Positions 8,695-17,263 of a stretch of DNA of 64,000 nucleotides are shown here, one piece after another; the stretch's first letter is position 1; every line of letters starts with the position of its first letter. The stretch comes from Aequorivita lipolytica (GTDB lineage: Bacteria > Bacteroidota > Bacteroidia > Flavobacteriales > Flavobacteriaceae), in NCBI RefSeq assembly GCF_007997135.1, contig NZ_VORU01000001.1, positions 124,001 through 188,000 on the forward strand, written 5' to 3'. The notes beneath the pieces are model-generated. The model was not told the origin of the DNA. It made no database searches and was given only the letters and a program-made list of their open reading frames with translations. Position numbers and translations under genes: made by a program.

Positions 8695-8727
8695 AAACCT
8701 GACGGGTTTTTAAAACCTGTCAGGTTT
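8695..8727. repeat. intergenic palindrome, possible terminator or repeat element
   Basis: A nearly perfect inverted repeat: AAACCTGA and TCAGGTTT form the outer arms and GGTTTT/AAAACC the inner arms, around a TA centre. It lies between the dehydratase and the next secreted-protein gene. No U-tract follows, so it looks more like a mobile palindromic repeat than an intrinsic terminator. Confidence 0.6.
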
Positions 8728-8746
8728 GGGTTAAAAGATAAAATGT

Positions 8747-9241
8747 ATGTTTAAGGAATTATTTATTTTCTGTGCGCTTTTATTTTCAATTATAGGAAGC
8801 GCGCAAGAGTTAAAAGAAATCCGCACGCTATATCCAAAAGCAGTGGAAAGTACTGAAATCACTAATAAACTTGATGGAGAGCTTGCAAAAGTAACTTCTT
8901 CAAACAAATCCGTTTTGCTGGCTTATAAAGGCGCGGTTTTAACGCTGAAAGCAAAATTTGCCAAATCAAAAAAAGACAAAAAAGAGTTTTTTAAAGAAGG
9001 AGTTTTTTTAATTGAAAGTGCAGTAAAAGCGGAGTCTTCAAATATTGAAATCCGTTACCTTCGTTTAAGTGTGCAAGAAAATTCGCCTCGGTTTTTGGGT
9101 TATCATAAAAATATTGAGGATGACAAACAGTTTGTTTTGAAAAATTACGCATCAATTTCTTCCGCGGAATTAAAGCAAATTGTGAAAGATTTTGTGATGA
9201 CGTCTGAAAATTTTGATGAATCTGAAAAAAATTTGCAATAA
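8747..9241 (+). CDS. secreted protein of the pigment cluster, function unknown
   Basis: A 164-residue protein with a signal peptide (FKELFIFCALLFSIIGSAQ, cleavage after about residue 19). The mature part is helical and lysine-rich and includes YKGAVLTLKAKFAKSKKDKK and RYLRLSVQENSPRFLGY. I recognise the general type as one that recurs in flexirubin-type clusters, but no domain function. No catalytic motif is visible. ATG at 8747 is preferred over ATG at 8743, which is in another frame. Confidence 0.65.
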   Translation: MFKELFIFCALLFSIIGSAQELKEIRTLYPKAVESTEITNKLDGELAKVTSSNKSVLLAYKGAVLTLKAKFAKSKKDKKEFFKEGVFLIESAVKAESSNIEIRYLRLSVQENSPRFLGYHKNIEDDKQFVLKNYASISSAELKQIVKDFVMTSENFDESEKNLQ

Positions 9242-9244
9242 ATC

Positions 9245-9859
9245 ATGAAATATTTTTACATTATTTTTTTATTATTCTTTACAAATGCATTTTCCCAAGA
9301 TATAATTGTAATGAATGATGGAGATAAAATAGAAGCAAAAGTTAAAGAAATTACGGATTCCGAAATATCTTATCTACGATTCGATAATCTCGAAGGACCT
9401 GTTTTTATTGCAAAAATCAACAAACTAAAAGAGGTCGTTTTTGAAAATGGTACTTCTCTTAATTTTTCAGATAAAGAAAATATAGAAGCAATGTCAATAG
9501 AAGAAACGAAAACTTTTATTGTTCAAAGCATAAATGATTTTGCATTCGAAAGAGACGGTGATAATGCATATCAATCAAGTTTTGAAGATAAATATTTAAA
9601 ATTATCGCGTAGAGATATTGAGACAAATGAAATATCAGAGAAGTATAGATTGTTTGATTTTACAGCCGAATGTGAATTCCACAATCTATCAAAAAGAGGA
9701 AATGAAATATGCTATATTAATGTATATGTTCCGCGAGTCTTATATGGAGAAAATAGAGATGGAATAAAATTAGTTATACTTGTAAAAGGCCATGACAATG
9801 GACGATTATTGTTGGATGCTTTAAAGAGATACAATCAATTTTTCCAAAAAGATAAATAA
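9245..9859 (+). CDS. secreted protein of unknown function with a short N-terminal beta domain
   Basis: A 204-residue protein with a signal peptide (KYFYIIFLLFFTNAFSQ). The first 60 mature residues (DIIVMNDGDKIEAKVKEI, then a KLKEVVFENGT strand) match a beta motif common at the N-terminus of secreted Bacteroidota proteins of unknown function. The C-terminal part carries two cysteines and no known motif. It is AT-richer than the pigment genes around it, and an inverted repeat follows it, so it may be a later arrival in the cluster. Confidence 0.6.
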   Translation: MKYFYIIFLLFFTNAFSQDIIVMNDGDKIEAKVKEITDSEISYLRFDNLEGPVFIAKINKLKEVVFENGTSLNFSDKENIEAMSIEETKTFIVQSINDFAFERDGDNAYQSSFEDKYLKLSRRDIETNEISEKYRLFDFTAECEFHNLSKRGNEICYINVYVPRVLYGENRDGIKLVILVKGHDNGRLLLDALKRYNQFFQKDK

Positions 9860-9867
9860 TATATTTG

Positions 9868-9928
9868 CTCTGTACCCTCTTTGCCTCTGTGGTGCAAATT
9901 TAACCACAGAGGCACAGAGAACACAGAG
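9868..9928. repeat. long imperfect inverted repeat, copy 1 (tgcctctgtggt family)
   Basis: TGCCTCTGTGGT at 9882-9893 is the exact reverse complement of ACCACAGAGGCA at 9903-9914. The symmetry extends outward, less perfectly, to 9868 and 9928 (ctctgt... and ...acagag). A second copy with the same core lies at 18926-18977. It may act as a transcription boundary or be a mobile palindromic element; it fills the gap before the glycosyltransferase gene. Confidence 0.75.
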
Positions 9929-9942
9929 AACCAAATTCCCAA

Positions 9943-11136
9943 ATGAACCAAAAACTAATTTCAGAAAAATTCAAAACCCTGAAATGTTGCGTAATTATTC
10001 CTACCTATAATAATTACAAGACCTTGCAGCAGGTAATTGAAGGCGTTTTGGTTTACACCGAAAATGTGATTGTGGTGAACGATGGTTCCACAGATTCCAC
10101 TGCTGAAATTCTAGTTCGGTTTCCACAAATTCAGCAAATTCATCTTTCAAAAAATAAAGGCAAGGGCAACGCCCTACGACAAGGTTTTCAGCACGCCGAT
10201 AGTCTGGGCTATCACTATGCAATCACGATTGATAGCGATGGGCAGCATTTTCCTGAAGATATTCCCATTTTTATTGAAGTTTTGGAGAATGATGCAAACA
10301 GGGAAATTTTACTTATTGGTGCACGTAACATGACGCAATTGGGTGTTCCAAAAAAAAGTAGCTTTGGCAACAAGTTTTCCAACTTTTGGTTTTGGGTAGA
10401 AACTGGAACGCGCTTGCAGGACACACAATCTGGTTTTCGATTGTATCCGCTTTTTGCTATGAAAAGGTTAAAATTTTACACTAGCAAATTTGAATTTGAA
10501 ATAGAAGCTATCGTAAAAGCTGCTTGGAGTGGCATTGAAGTGAAAAACATTCCAATCCAAGTTCATTACGAAATGGAAAATCGAGTTTCACATTTCCGCC
10601 CGTTTAAGGATTTCACGCGTATTAGCATTTTAAATACTTGGTTCGTTTTCGTCACTTTTCTATACATAAAACCTCGAAATCTTTTCAGAAAACTAAAAAA
10701 AAAAGGTCTCAAGCGGTTTATAATGGAAGACTTTTTGGGCAGTGATGATTCTGTCGAAAAGAAGGCTTTCTCCATTGCTTTGGGCGTATTTATTGGTCTT
10801 TCGCCAATTTGGGGTTTTCATACCATAGCAGTTATTTTTTTGGCATTGCTCTTAAATTTGAACAAAGTAATTGCTTTTGCTTTTTCAAACGTAAGCCTTC
10901 CGCCTTTTATACCCCTAATCCTATATTTCAGCTTAAAATTGGGAAGTTGGATTTTGGGCGAGAATTTTGTACTCTCCGTGAGCGAAATTGATCCAAGTAT
11001 GGAGCTCGTGAAATATTTAAAATCCTATATTGTCGGTAGTTTAGCACTTTCGGTCACCGCAGCGGTTTTTTGCGGGTTATTTGGCTACGTTTTCTTGACG
11101 TTGTTTGAACGGAAAAAGATTCTCGATAATGGGTAA
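9943..11136 (+). CDS. family 2 glycosyltransferase fused to DUF2062
   Basis: A 397-residue protein. Residues 14-240 form a GT-A glycosyltransferase with the nucleotide-sugar motif IPTYNN, VVNDGSTDST and the metal-binding DSD at 97-99. The C-terminal part (about 255-390) is a DUF2062-type membrane domain (FIGLSPIWGFHTIAVIFLALLL, NVSLPPFIPLILYFS). DPM/DPG-type synthases share the first domain. In pigment loci such a protein might glycosylate a lipid or the polyene; the acceptor is unknown. Its 3' end overlaps the exporter gene by 8 bases. Confidence 0.85.
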   Translation: MNQKLISEKFKTLKCCVIIPTYNNYKTLQQVIEGVLVYTENVIVVNDGSTDSTAEILVRFPQIQQIHLSKNKGKGNALRQGFQHADSLGYHYAITIDSDGQHFPEDIPIFIEVLENDANREILLIGARNMTQLGVPKKSSFGNKFSNFWFWVETGTRLQDTQSGFRLYPLFAMKRLKFYTSKFEFEIEAIVKAAWSGIEVKNIPIQVHYEMENRVSHFRPFKDFTRISILNTWFVFVTFLYIKPRNLFRKLKKKGLKRFIMEDFLGSDDSVEKKAFSIALGVFIGLSPIWGFHTIAVIFLALLLNLNKVIAFAFSNVSLPPFIPLILYFSLKLGSWILGENFVLSVSEIDPSMELVKYLKSYIVGSLALSVTAAVFCGLFGYVFLTLFERKKILDNG

Positions 11137-14100
11137 CTGGTTTTTTAAAACGCATCAATTTCTTCTGAAGAATAAAATAGGCAGTGCATTGTTACTGCTT
11201 TTGGTGCTTTTGGGGCTTGTGTTTTTGGTTTCAAAAATTCGTTTTGAAGAAGATATTTCTAAATTGATACCTATAAACGAGGATTCTCAAGATCTTCAAA
11301 AGGTGCTCAAAACTGTCAATTTCACAGATAAAATTATTGTAAACATTCACCGAAGCGATTCCGCTGAAGCTGATAATCTTACCGAATACGCAACGGAATT
11401 TTTAGATAGTCTGGAAGTCAATTCTGGAGAATATATCAAAAACATTCGCGGAAAGGTAAACGAGGATGATTTACAGCGAACGATGAATTTTGTGTATGAA
11501 AACTTGCCGCTGTTTTTAGACAAACAAGATTATAAAATCATTTCGGGAAAACTTCAAAAAGATAGTATTTCTGCAATTACCGAAACAAATTACCGAACGC
11601 TTATTTCACCATCGGGCATTGTTTCAAAAGAGGTTATTCTGAAAGATCCGTTGGGACTCTCTTTCATCGCTTTGAAGAAACTGCGGCAACTCGGCGTTGC
11701 AGATGACTTTATTTTGAAAGACGGTTTTTTGGTGAGTAAGAACGAAAAAAACATTCTACTTTTCATAAGTCCGAAATTTGCAAGTAGTGAAACTGCTGAA
11801 AACAGTGATTTCGCTGAAAAGCTCTATTCCCTTCAAAATTCACTGAATCAAAAGTATTCCGGAAAAGTAAGCAGCGAGTATTTTGGTGCGGCACTCATTG
11901 CCGTTGCCAATGCGCAACAGATAAAGAGTGATATTCAGTTTACCGTGGGCATTGCAATGTCGCTACTCATTTTAGTTTTCATCTTTTTCTATCGAAAACT
12001 TTACGTACCTATAATTCTGTTTGTGCCTACTGTTTTTGGCGGGCTGCTTGCCGTTGCCTTGCTTTATTTAATTCGCGCAGAAATTTCGGCTATTTCTTTG
12101 GGTATCGGCTCGGTTTTATTGGGCGTGACGCTGGATTATTCACTTCATATTTTAACGCACATCCGTAACAATGAAACGCTGGAAAGTCTTTATAAAGACG
12201 TAACCGAGCCTATTTTGATGAGCAGTCTAACCACGGCTTTGGCATTTTTATGCCTGCTGTTTTTAGATTCACAAGCCTTACAGGATTTGGGAATTTTTGC
12301 TGCGGTGAGCGTTTTGGGAGCTTCGGTTTTTGCACTTTTCTTTATTCCGTTAGTTTACAAAAATCCGCTTTCGCGGAAACAGCAAATCAACGTTTTGGAC
12401 AAAGTTGCGGACTATCCCTTTCATAAAAATAAATGGCTGCTGATTGGCTTAGCGGCAGTTTTAGTTGTTAGTATTTTTACCTATCAAAAAGTGGAATTCA
12501 ATAAAGATATTTCAAAATTAAATTATGAACCTGCGGAAATAAAGGCCGCGATGCAGCATTTGGATGAATTGACTGATATTTCTTCCAAATCTGTTTATTT
12601 GGCAACCTACGGAAAATCTGTGGAAGGTACACTTCAGCTCAACGATTCCATCCACGAAACCTTGCAATTGCTTAAAGAAGAAGGAAAAATAAGCAGTTTT
12701 AGTTCTATTGGCGCTTTGGTGCATTCGCAAAAAGACCAACGTGAAAAAATTGCAGTGTGGAAACAATTTTGGAATGAAACCCGAAAGGACAGCACAAAAA
12801 ATAGTTTAATTGAAAGCGGAGAAATCCGTGGTTTTAAGCCAACGACTTTCGAGAGGTTTTTTACTTTTTTAAATAAAGATTTTGAAACCCTAAAACCCGA
12901 AGATTATCAGCAAATCCCATCAGTGCTTTTAGAAGATTACATCACGACGGAAGCCGATTTCACTACAATTACAACGCTTATAAAGCTGGAAGATGACAAT
13001 GCTTCACAAATAAAAGATGTCTTCAAGGAAATTCCGAACACGCTCGTAATAGACCGTCAAGAAATGAACGAAACTTTTTTGGGCAATCTTAAAAACGATT
13101 TCAATAGCCTAATTGGGTATTGTTTAATAGTGGTTTTATTAATACTTTTTCTCTTCTTCCGAAGCTTTTCACTCACACTGGTTACCGCCGTTCCTATATT
13201 TCTTACTTTCTTTTTGACGCTCGGAATTATGGGGCTTTTCCATATTCAGTTTAATATTTTCAATATAATTATTTCCACGTTCATCTTTGGTTTGGGCATT
13301 GATTACAGCATTTTTATGACCAAAGGTTTATTAAAGGAATTGCGCACGGGCCAAAAAGTAATGGTGACGCACAAAACCTCCATTATGCTTTCAGTTTTGA
13401 CTACAATTTTGGGCGTTGGCGTTTTGGTTTTCGCTAAACATCCTGCGTTGTATTCAATCTCTATTGTTTCCATCATTGGAATTTTTTCAGCAATGATTAC
13501 AGCTTTTACTGTACAGCCGCTTTTATTCAAACTTTTTATCGGCAGCAGTAAAAAACGCCCTATAACCCCTAGAATGTTTGTGCATTCGTTGTTTTCATTT
13601 GGTTACTTCGGATTGGGCGGAATTTGTCTTTCACTTTACAGCGTTACATTAATGCCTTTACTGCCAATCAGCAGAAAAATTAAAATGGGCTGGTTTCATA
13701 AAGTGATTTCAAAATTTATGAAATCGGTACTTTACACAAACCCGTTTGTAAAGAAAAAGGTCATTAATGAAACTAATGAGGATTTCTCAAAACCTGCCGT
13801 GATTATTGCGAATCACACGTCGTTTCTCGATATTCTTGCAGTTGGAATGTTGCACCCAAAAATTTGTTTTTTGGTGAACGATTGGGTTTATAATTCGCCA
13901 GTTTTTGGAAAAGCCGTGCAGCGCGCAGATTTTTATCCAGTTTCCAGCGGGATAGAGAATAGTTTGGAACCACTAAAGAAAAAAATAAAACAGGGCTATT
14001 CGCTCATGGCTTTTCCCGAAGGAACGCGGAGCGAAAGCAACAAGATAAAACGTTTTCATAAGGGTGCATTTTATTTAGCGAATGAATTCAACTTAGATAT

Positions 14101-14827
14101 TCTGCCAGTATTAATTCACGGAAACAGCGACGTGAATCCCAAAGGAAGCCCCATTATTAAAGACGGAAGCATAACCGTTAAAATTTTACCGCGGATAAAA
14201 GCTGAAGATAATTCTCTTGGTAAAAATCATACACAACAGGCAAAGCAAATAGGAGCATATTTTAAAAGTGAATTTGTTAAACTGCGCGACGAGATGGAGG
14301 GTCCTAAATATTTCCACAGAATTGTTTTGGAGGAATACCGTTATAAAGGCGATGCGCTTTACAGAAACGTAAAAACGGATTTACGGGAAAATCCTGAAAG
14401 TTACTTTGAAATCATGCGTCGCGCTGATAAAAGAGGGAATATTGTCCACATTTCGGAAGATTCTGGACAGTTGGATTTCCTTTTGGCACTCGATGGTCCA
14501 GAAAGGCAAATTTTCAGTTTCATTGAAGATGTAGAAATGCGAACCATACTTCAAAATAGTTATATAACCCAAACATACGGAAGACTTCATTTTAAAGATT
14601 CTGTTTCTGAAACTTTACCTCCGAGCATCGAAACCTTGATTATTTCTTCCGAAAAAAAGGTTTTGGAGCTGCTTGAACAACTGCCAAATCTTTCCGTAAA
14701 AACAATTGTTTTATTAAAAGAATGTGTTTCTTCACAAACTGAAAATATTAGTACCTTAGGCTATCAAAACGTGTATGCAAATACTAATATTAGTATCTTT
14801 AAACAATCGGGAAACCCAGCCAAATGA
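11129..14827 (+). CDS. trifunctional MMPL-family transporter / lysophospholipid acyltransferase / methyltransferase-like protein
   Basis: A 1232-residue fusion. The N-terminal about 840 residues are an RND/MMPL-type exporter: a first TM helix at about 14-36, a periplasmic loop starting FEEDISKLIP, a TM cluster at about 272-430, a second loop with FNKDISKLNY, and a second TM cluster at about 660-835. A PlsC-type acyltransferase follows, with the H-x4-D motif NHTSFLD (His896, Asp901) and FPEGTR ending at Arg967. The last about 200 residues match the extra methyltransferase-like domain of this architecture but show no clear SAM glycine loop. It likely acylates and exports the pigment or its precursor. 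ATG at 11129 is chosen. Confidence 0.88.
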   Translation: MGNWFFKTHQFLLKNKIGSALLLLLVLLGLVFLVSKIRFEEDISKLIPINEDSQDLQKVLKTVNFTDKIIVNIHRSDSAEADNLTEYATEFLDSLEVNSGEYIKNIRGKVNEDDLQRTMNFVYENLPLFLDKQDYKIISGKLQKDSISAITETNYRTLISPSGIVSKEVILKDPLGLSFIALKKLRQLGVADDFILKDGFLVSKNEKNILLFISPKFASSETAENSDFAEKLYSLQNSLNQKYSGKVSSEYFGAALIAVANAQQIKSDIQFTVGIAMSLLILVFIFFYRKLYVPIILFVPTVFGGLLAVALLYLIRAEISAISLGIGSVLLGVTLDYSLHILTHIRNNETLESLYKDVTEPILMSSLTTALAFLCLLFLDSQALQDLGIFAAVSVLGASVFALFFIPLVYKNPLSRKQQINVLDKVADYPFHKNKWLLIGLAAVLVVSIFTYQKVEFNKDISKLNYEPAEIKAAMQHLDELTDISSKSVYLATYGKSVEGTLQLNDSIHETLQLLKEEGKISSFSSIGALVHSQKDQREKIAVWKQFWNETRKDSTKNSLIESGEIRGFKPTTFERFFTFLNKDFETLKPEDYQQIPSVLLEDYITTEADFTTITTLIKLEDDNASQIKDVFKEIPNTLVIDRQEMNETFLGNLKNDFNSLIGYCLIVVLLILFLFFRSFSLTLVTAVPIFLTFFLTLGIMGLFHIQFNIFNIIISTFIFGLGIDYSIFMTKGLLKELRTGQKVMVTHKTSIMLSVLTTILGVGVLVFAKHPALYSISIVSIIGIFSAMITAFTVQPLLFKLFIGSSKKRPITPRMFVHSLFSFGYFGLGGICLSLYSVTLMPLLPISRKIKMGWFHKVISKFMKSVLYTNPFVKKKVINETNEDFSKPAVIIANHTSFLDILAVGMLHPKICFLVNDWVYNSPVFGKAVQRADFYPVSSGIENSLEPLKKKIKQGYSLMAFPEGTRSESNKIKRFHKGAFYLANEFNLDILPVLIHGNSDVNPKGSPIIKDGSITVKILPRIKAEDNSLGKNHTQQAKQIGAYFKSEFVKLRDEMEGPKYFHRIVLEEYRYKGDALYRNVKTDLRENPESYFEIMRRADKRGNIVHISEDSGQLDFLLALDGPERQIFSFIEDVEMRTILQNSYITQTYGRLHFKDSVSETLPPSIETLIISSEKKVLELLEQLPNLSVKTIVLLKECVSSQTENISTLGYQNVYANTNISIFKQSGNPAK

Positions 14828-16362
14828 GTGAAAAATATGATGTAGTTATCATCGGTAGCGGCCTTGGCGGGCTGGTGTCGGCGATTATTCTTGCCAGGGA
14901 AGGTTACAGCGTTTGTGTGCTTGAAAAAAACCAACAGTTTGGCGGTAACCTCCAAACTTTTGTGCGGGACAAGACTATTTTTGACACCGGCGTTCACTAC
15001 ATTGGCGGTCTTTCTGAAGGACAAAACCTTTACAGATATTTCAAGTATTTGGATATTCTAGATGATATCACTCTCAAAAAGATGGACGAGGATGGTTTTG
15101 ACAGAATTACTTTTGACAACGATCCAAAAGAATACAGACACGCTCAAGGCTACGAAAATTTCAAAAAAACACTGCTTGAAGAATTTCCCGAAGAGGAAAA
15201 AGCTATTGATGCCTATTGCCAAAAAATGAAGGATACCTGTAGTTTTTTTCCACTTTATGGACTAAAACTTGGAAAGCCATATTACGAAAACACATCGCTT
15301 TTTGAATTAGGAGCAAAGGATTTTATAGATTCCATAACCGAAAACGAAAAGCTGAAAGCTGTTATGGGCGGTAGCAATTTGCTTTATGCGGGTGAAGGGG
15401 AGCGCACACCGTTTTATATGCACGCACTTTCGGTAAACTCATATATTGAAAGCTCGTACCGCTGTATTAATGGCGGAAGCCAAATAACAAAAGCCTTGCT
15501 GGCCCGACTTCGTGAAAAGGGCGGAAAGGCATACAAACGCCACGAAGTAACAAAATTTGAAACTGAAAATGGTGTAGTTACGGCCGTTCAAACCGCGAAT
15601 GGAAAAACTATATATGGCGACATATTTATATCAAATGTAGACCCGAAGATGACGCTCGAAATGATTGGCCATGAAAATTTCAGAAAGTCATATGCAAGCC
15701 GCATCGATAATATAGAAAGTACAGTGGCAGCGTTTAGCCTTTATTTAGTATTAAAGCCAAATACCTTTAAATATCGAAATCACAATTATTATCATTTCAA
15801 AGATTACCGCACTATTTGGGATGTTCATAATTATTCCCAAGAAAGTTGGCCCGAGGCCTATATGTTTTCCATGGGCATAAAAAAAGATATGGAGGAATAT
15901 GGCGACAATATTACGGTGATGACCTATATGCATTTTGATGAAGTGGAACCATGGGCGAATACCTTCAACACCGCAGCACAAAAAAACGATAGGGGCCAAA
16001 CCTATGAAGAATTCAAAGCCTATAAATCTGAGATTATAATTAAAGAACTCGAGAAAAAATTTCCAGATCTTCGCAATTGCATAGAGTCGGTTTATGCCTC
16101 TACACCTTTGTCCTACCGAGATTACATAGGCTGTAATAAAGGTTCAATGTACGGTTATGTGAAGGATGCTAACAATCCTTTGAAGTCCTTTGTTTCACCA
16201 CGTACCAAAATCAAAAACTTATATTTTACTGGGCAGAGTTTAAATATGCATGGTATTTTGGGCGTTACAATTAGTGGCGTGGTAACGTGTTCAGAAATTT
16301 TGGGCGGCGAATATTTACTGGATAAAATATTGAAAACCACGGAAGAGGAAAAAATCACTTAA
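14824..16362 (+). CDS. FAD-dependent oxidoreductase, phytoene-desaturase/retinol-saturase-like
   Basis: A 512-residue flavoprotein. The dinucleotide-binding motif GSGLGG is at residues 11-16, followed by VCVLEKNQQFGGNLQTF, as in CrtI/RetSat proteins. The C-terminus has the second FAD-contact region NLYFTGQSLNMHGILGVTISG. It would oxidise, reduce or isomerise a polyene or aromatic intermediate; the precise reaction cannot be read from sequence. It overlaps the exporter gene by 4 bases (ATGA). No other carotenoid genes are nearby, so a pigment-cluster role is preferred over carotenoid synthesis. Confidence 0.85.
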   Translation: MSEKYDVVIIGSGLGGLVSAIILAREGYSVCVLEKNQQFGGNLQTFVRDKTIFDTGVHYIGGLSEGQNLYRYFKYLDILDDITLKKMDEDGFDRITFDNDPKEYRHAQGYENFKKTLLEEFPEEEKAIDAYCQKMKDTCSFFPLYGLKLGKPYYENTSLFELGAKDFIDSITENEKLKAVMGGSNLLYAGEGERTPFYMHALSVNSYIESSYRCINGGSQITKALLARLREKGGKAYKRHEVTKFETENGVVTAVQTANGKTIYGDIFISNVDPKMTLEMIGHENFRKSYASRIDNIESTVAAFSLYLVLKPNTFKYRNHNYYHFKDYRTIWDVHNYSQESWPEAYMFSMGIKKDMEEYGDNITVMTYMHFDEVEPWANTFNTAAQKNDRGQTYEEFKAYKSEIIIKELEKKFPDLRNCIESVYASTPLSYRDYIGCNKGSMYGYVKDANNPLKSFVSPRTKIKNLYFTGQSLNMHGILGVTISGVVTCSEILGGEYLLDKILKTTEEEKIT

Positions 16363-16374
16363 TATCTTTGAAAC

Positions 16375-17262
16375 ATGGGGCAAATCAAAACATCACCTAT
16401 TGAAAAGGTTCGGAATATTTCAAAAAAGGATTTTGTTGAAAATTATTATAAGCCCCAAAAGCCCGTTTTAATTGAAGGGTTGACAGAAAATTGGGCAGCA
16501 TTTCAAAAGTGGAATTTGGACTATATTCAGCAACAAGCCGGCGACCAAACCGTTCCACTTTACAACAATGAGCCCACGAAAGGCAAACAAAATTCCGCAG
16601 AGCCTGCCACCAAAATGAAAATGGCAGATTATATTGAATTGATTAAAACAAAACCAACCGACCTGCGCATTTTCTTTTACGATCTAAAAGTGAAATTGCC
16701 CGAACTTTTAAAGGATTTTGAATATCCAGACATCGGCTTGAAATTTTTCAAACGGCTTCCGGTACTTTTTTTCGGCGGCGAGGGGTCTAAAGTATTGCCG
16801 CACTACGATATGGATTTGGCAGATTTAGTGCATTTTCACTTTCACGGCACAAAAAGCGTGATGCTTTTTTCTCCAAAACAGACAAAATATTTATACAAAA
16901 TACCGTTCGCTGTCCACAATTTGGAAACTATAGATTTGGACAATCCAGATTTTAAAAAATATCCCGCGCTGCAATATCTGGAAGGCTTACAAGTAACGAT
17001 GAAACACGGCGATGCGCTTTATATGCCAAGCGGCTATTGGCATTTTATTAAATATCTGGATGGTGGTTTTTCAATGACGCTTCGTGCTTTTCCGCGCCAG
17101 CTTGACCGCTTGGGAAATATGCTTTACAACGTATTTTTTATGCGAAATTTTGAAAATGTAATGCGGAAATCTTTTGGTCAGAGATGGATAGATTATAAGG
17201 AAAACAAAACTTTTAGAAAGACCAATGAACGTGCTGCAAAACTGAATAAACAAAATAGTTAA
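16375..17262 (+). CDS. cupin-like (JmjC-type) putative Fe(II)/2-oxoglutarate oxygenase
   Basis: A 295-residue cupin_8/JmjC-type protein. The iron ligands are visible as an H-x-D pair (His143 and Asp145 in LPHYDMD) and the distal His223 in SGYWHFIKYL, spaced as in FIH-like hydroxylases. The N-terminal segment KPVLIEGLTENWAAFQKW is the usual entry of this family. Possible roles are hydroxylation of a small molecule or of a protein side chain. It lies 12 bases after the flavoprotein and 1 base before the C45 lipoprotein gene, so it is co-transcribed with them. Confidence 0.8.
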   Translation: MGQIKTSPIEKVRNISKKDFVENYYKPQKPVLIEGLTENWAAFQKWNLDYIQQQAGDQTVPLYNNEPTKGKQNSAEPATKMKMADYIELIKTKPTDLRIFFYDLKVKLPELLKDFEYPDIGLKFFKRLPVLFFGGEGSKVLPHYDMDLADLVHFHFHGTKSVMLFSPKQTKYLYKIPFAVHNLETIDLDNPDFKKYPALQYLEGLQVTMKHGDALYMPSGYWHFIKYLDGGFSMTLRAFPRQLDRLGNMLYNVFFMRNFENVMRKSFGQRWIDYKENKTFRKTNERAAKLNKQNS

Positions 17263-17263
17263 A

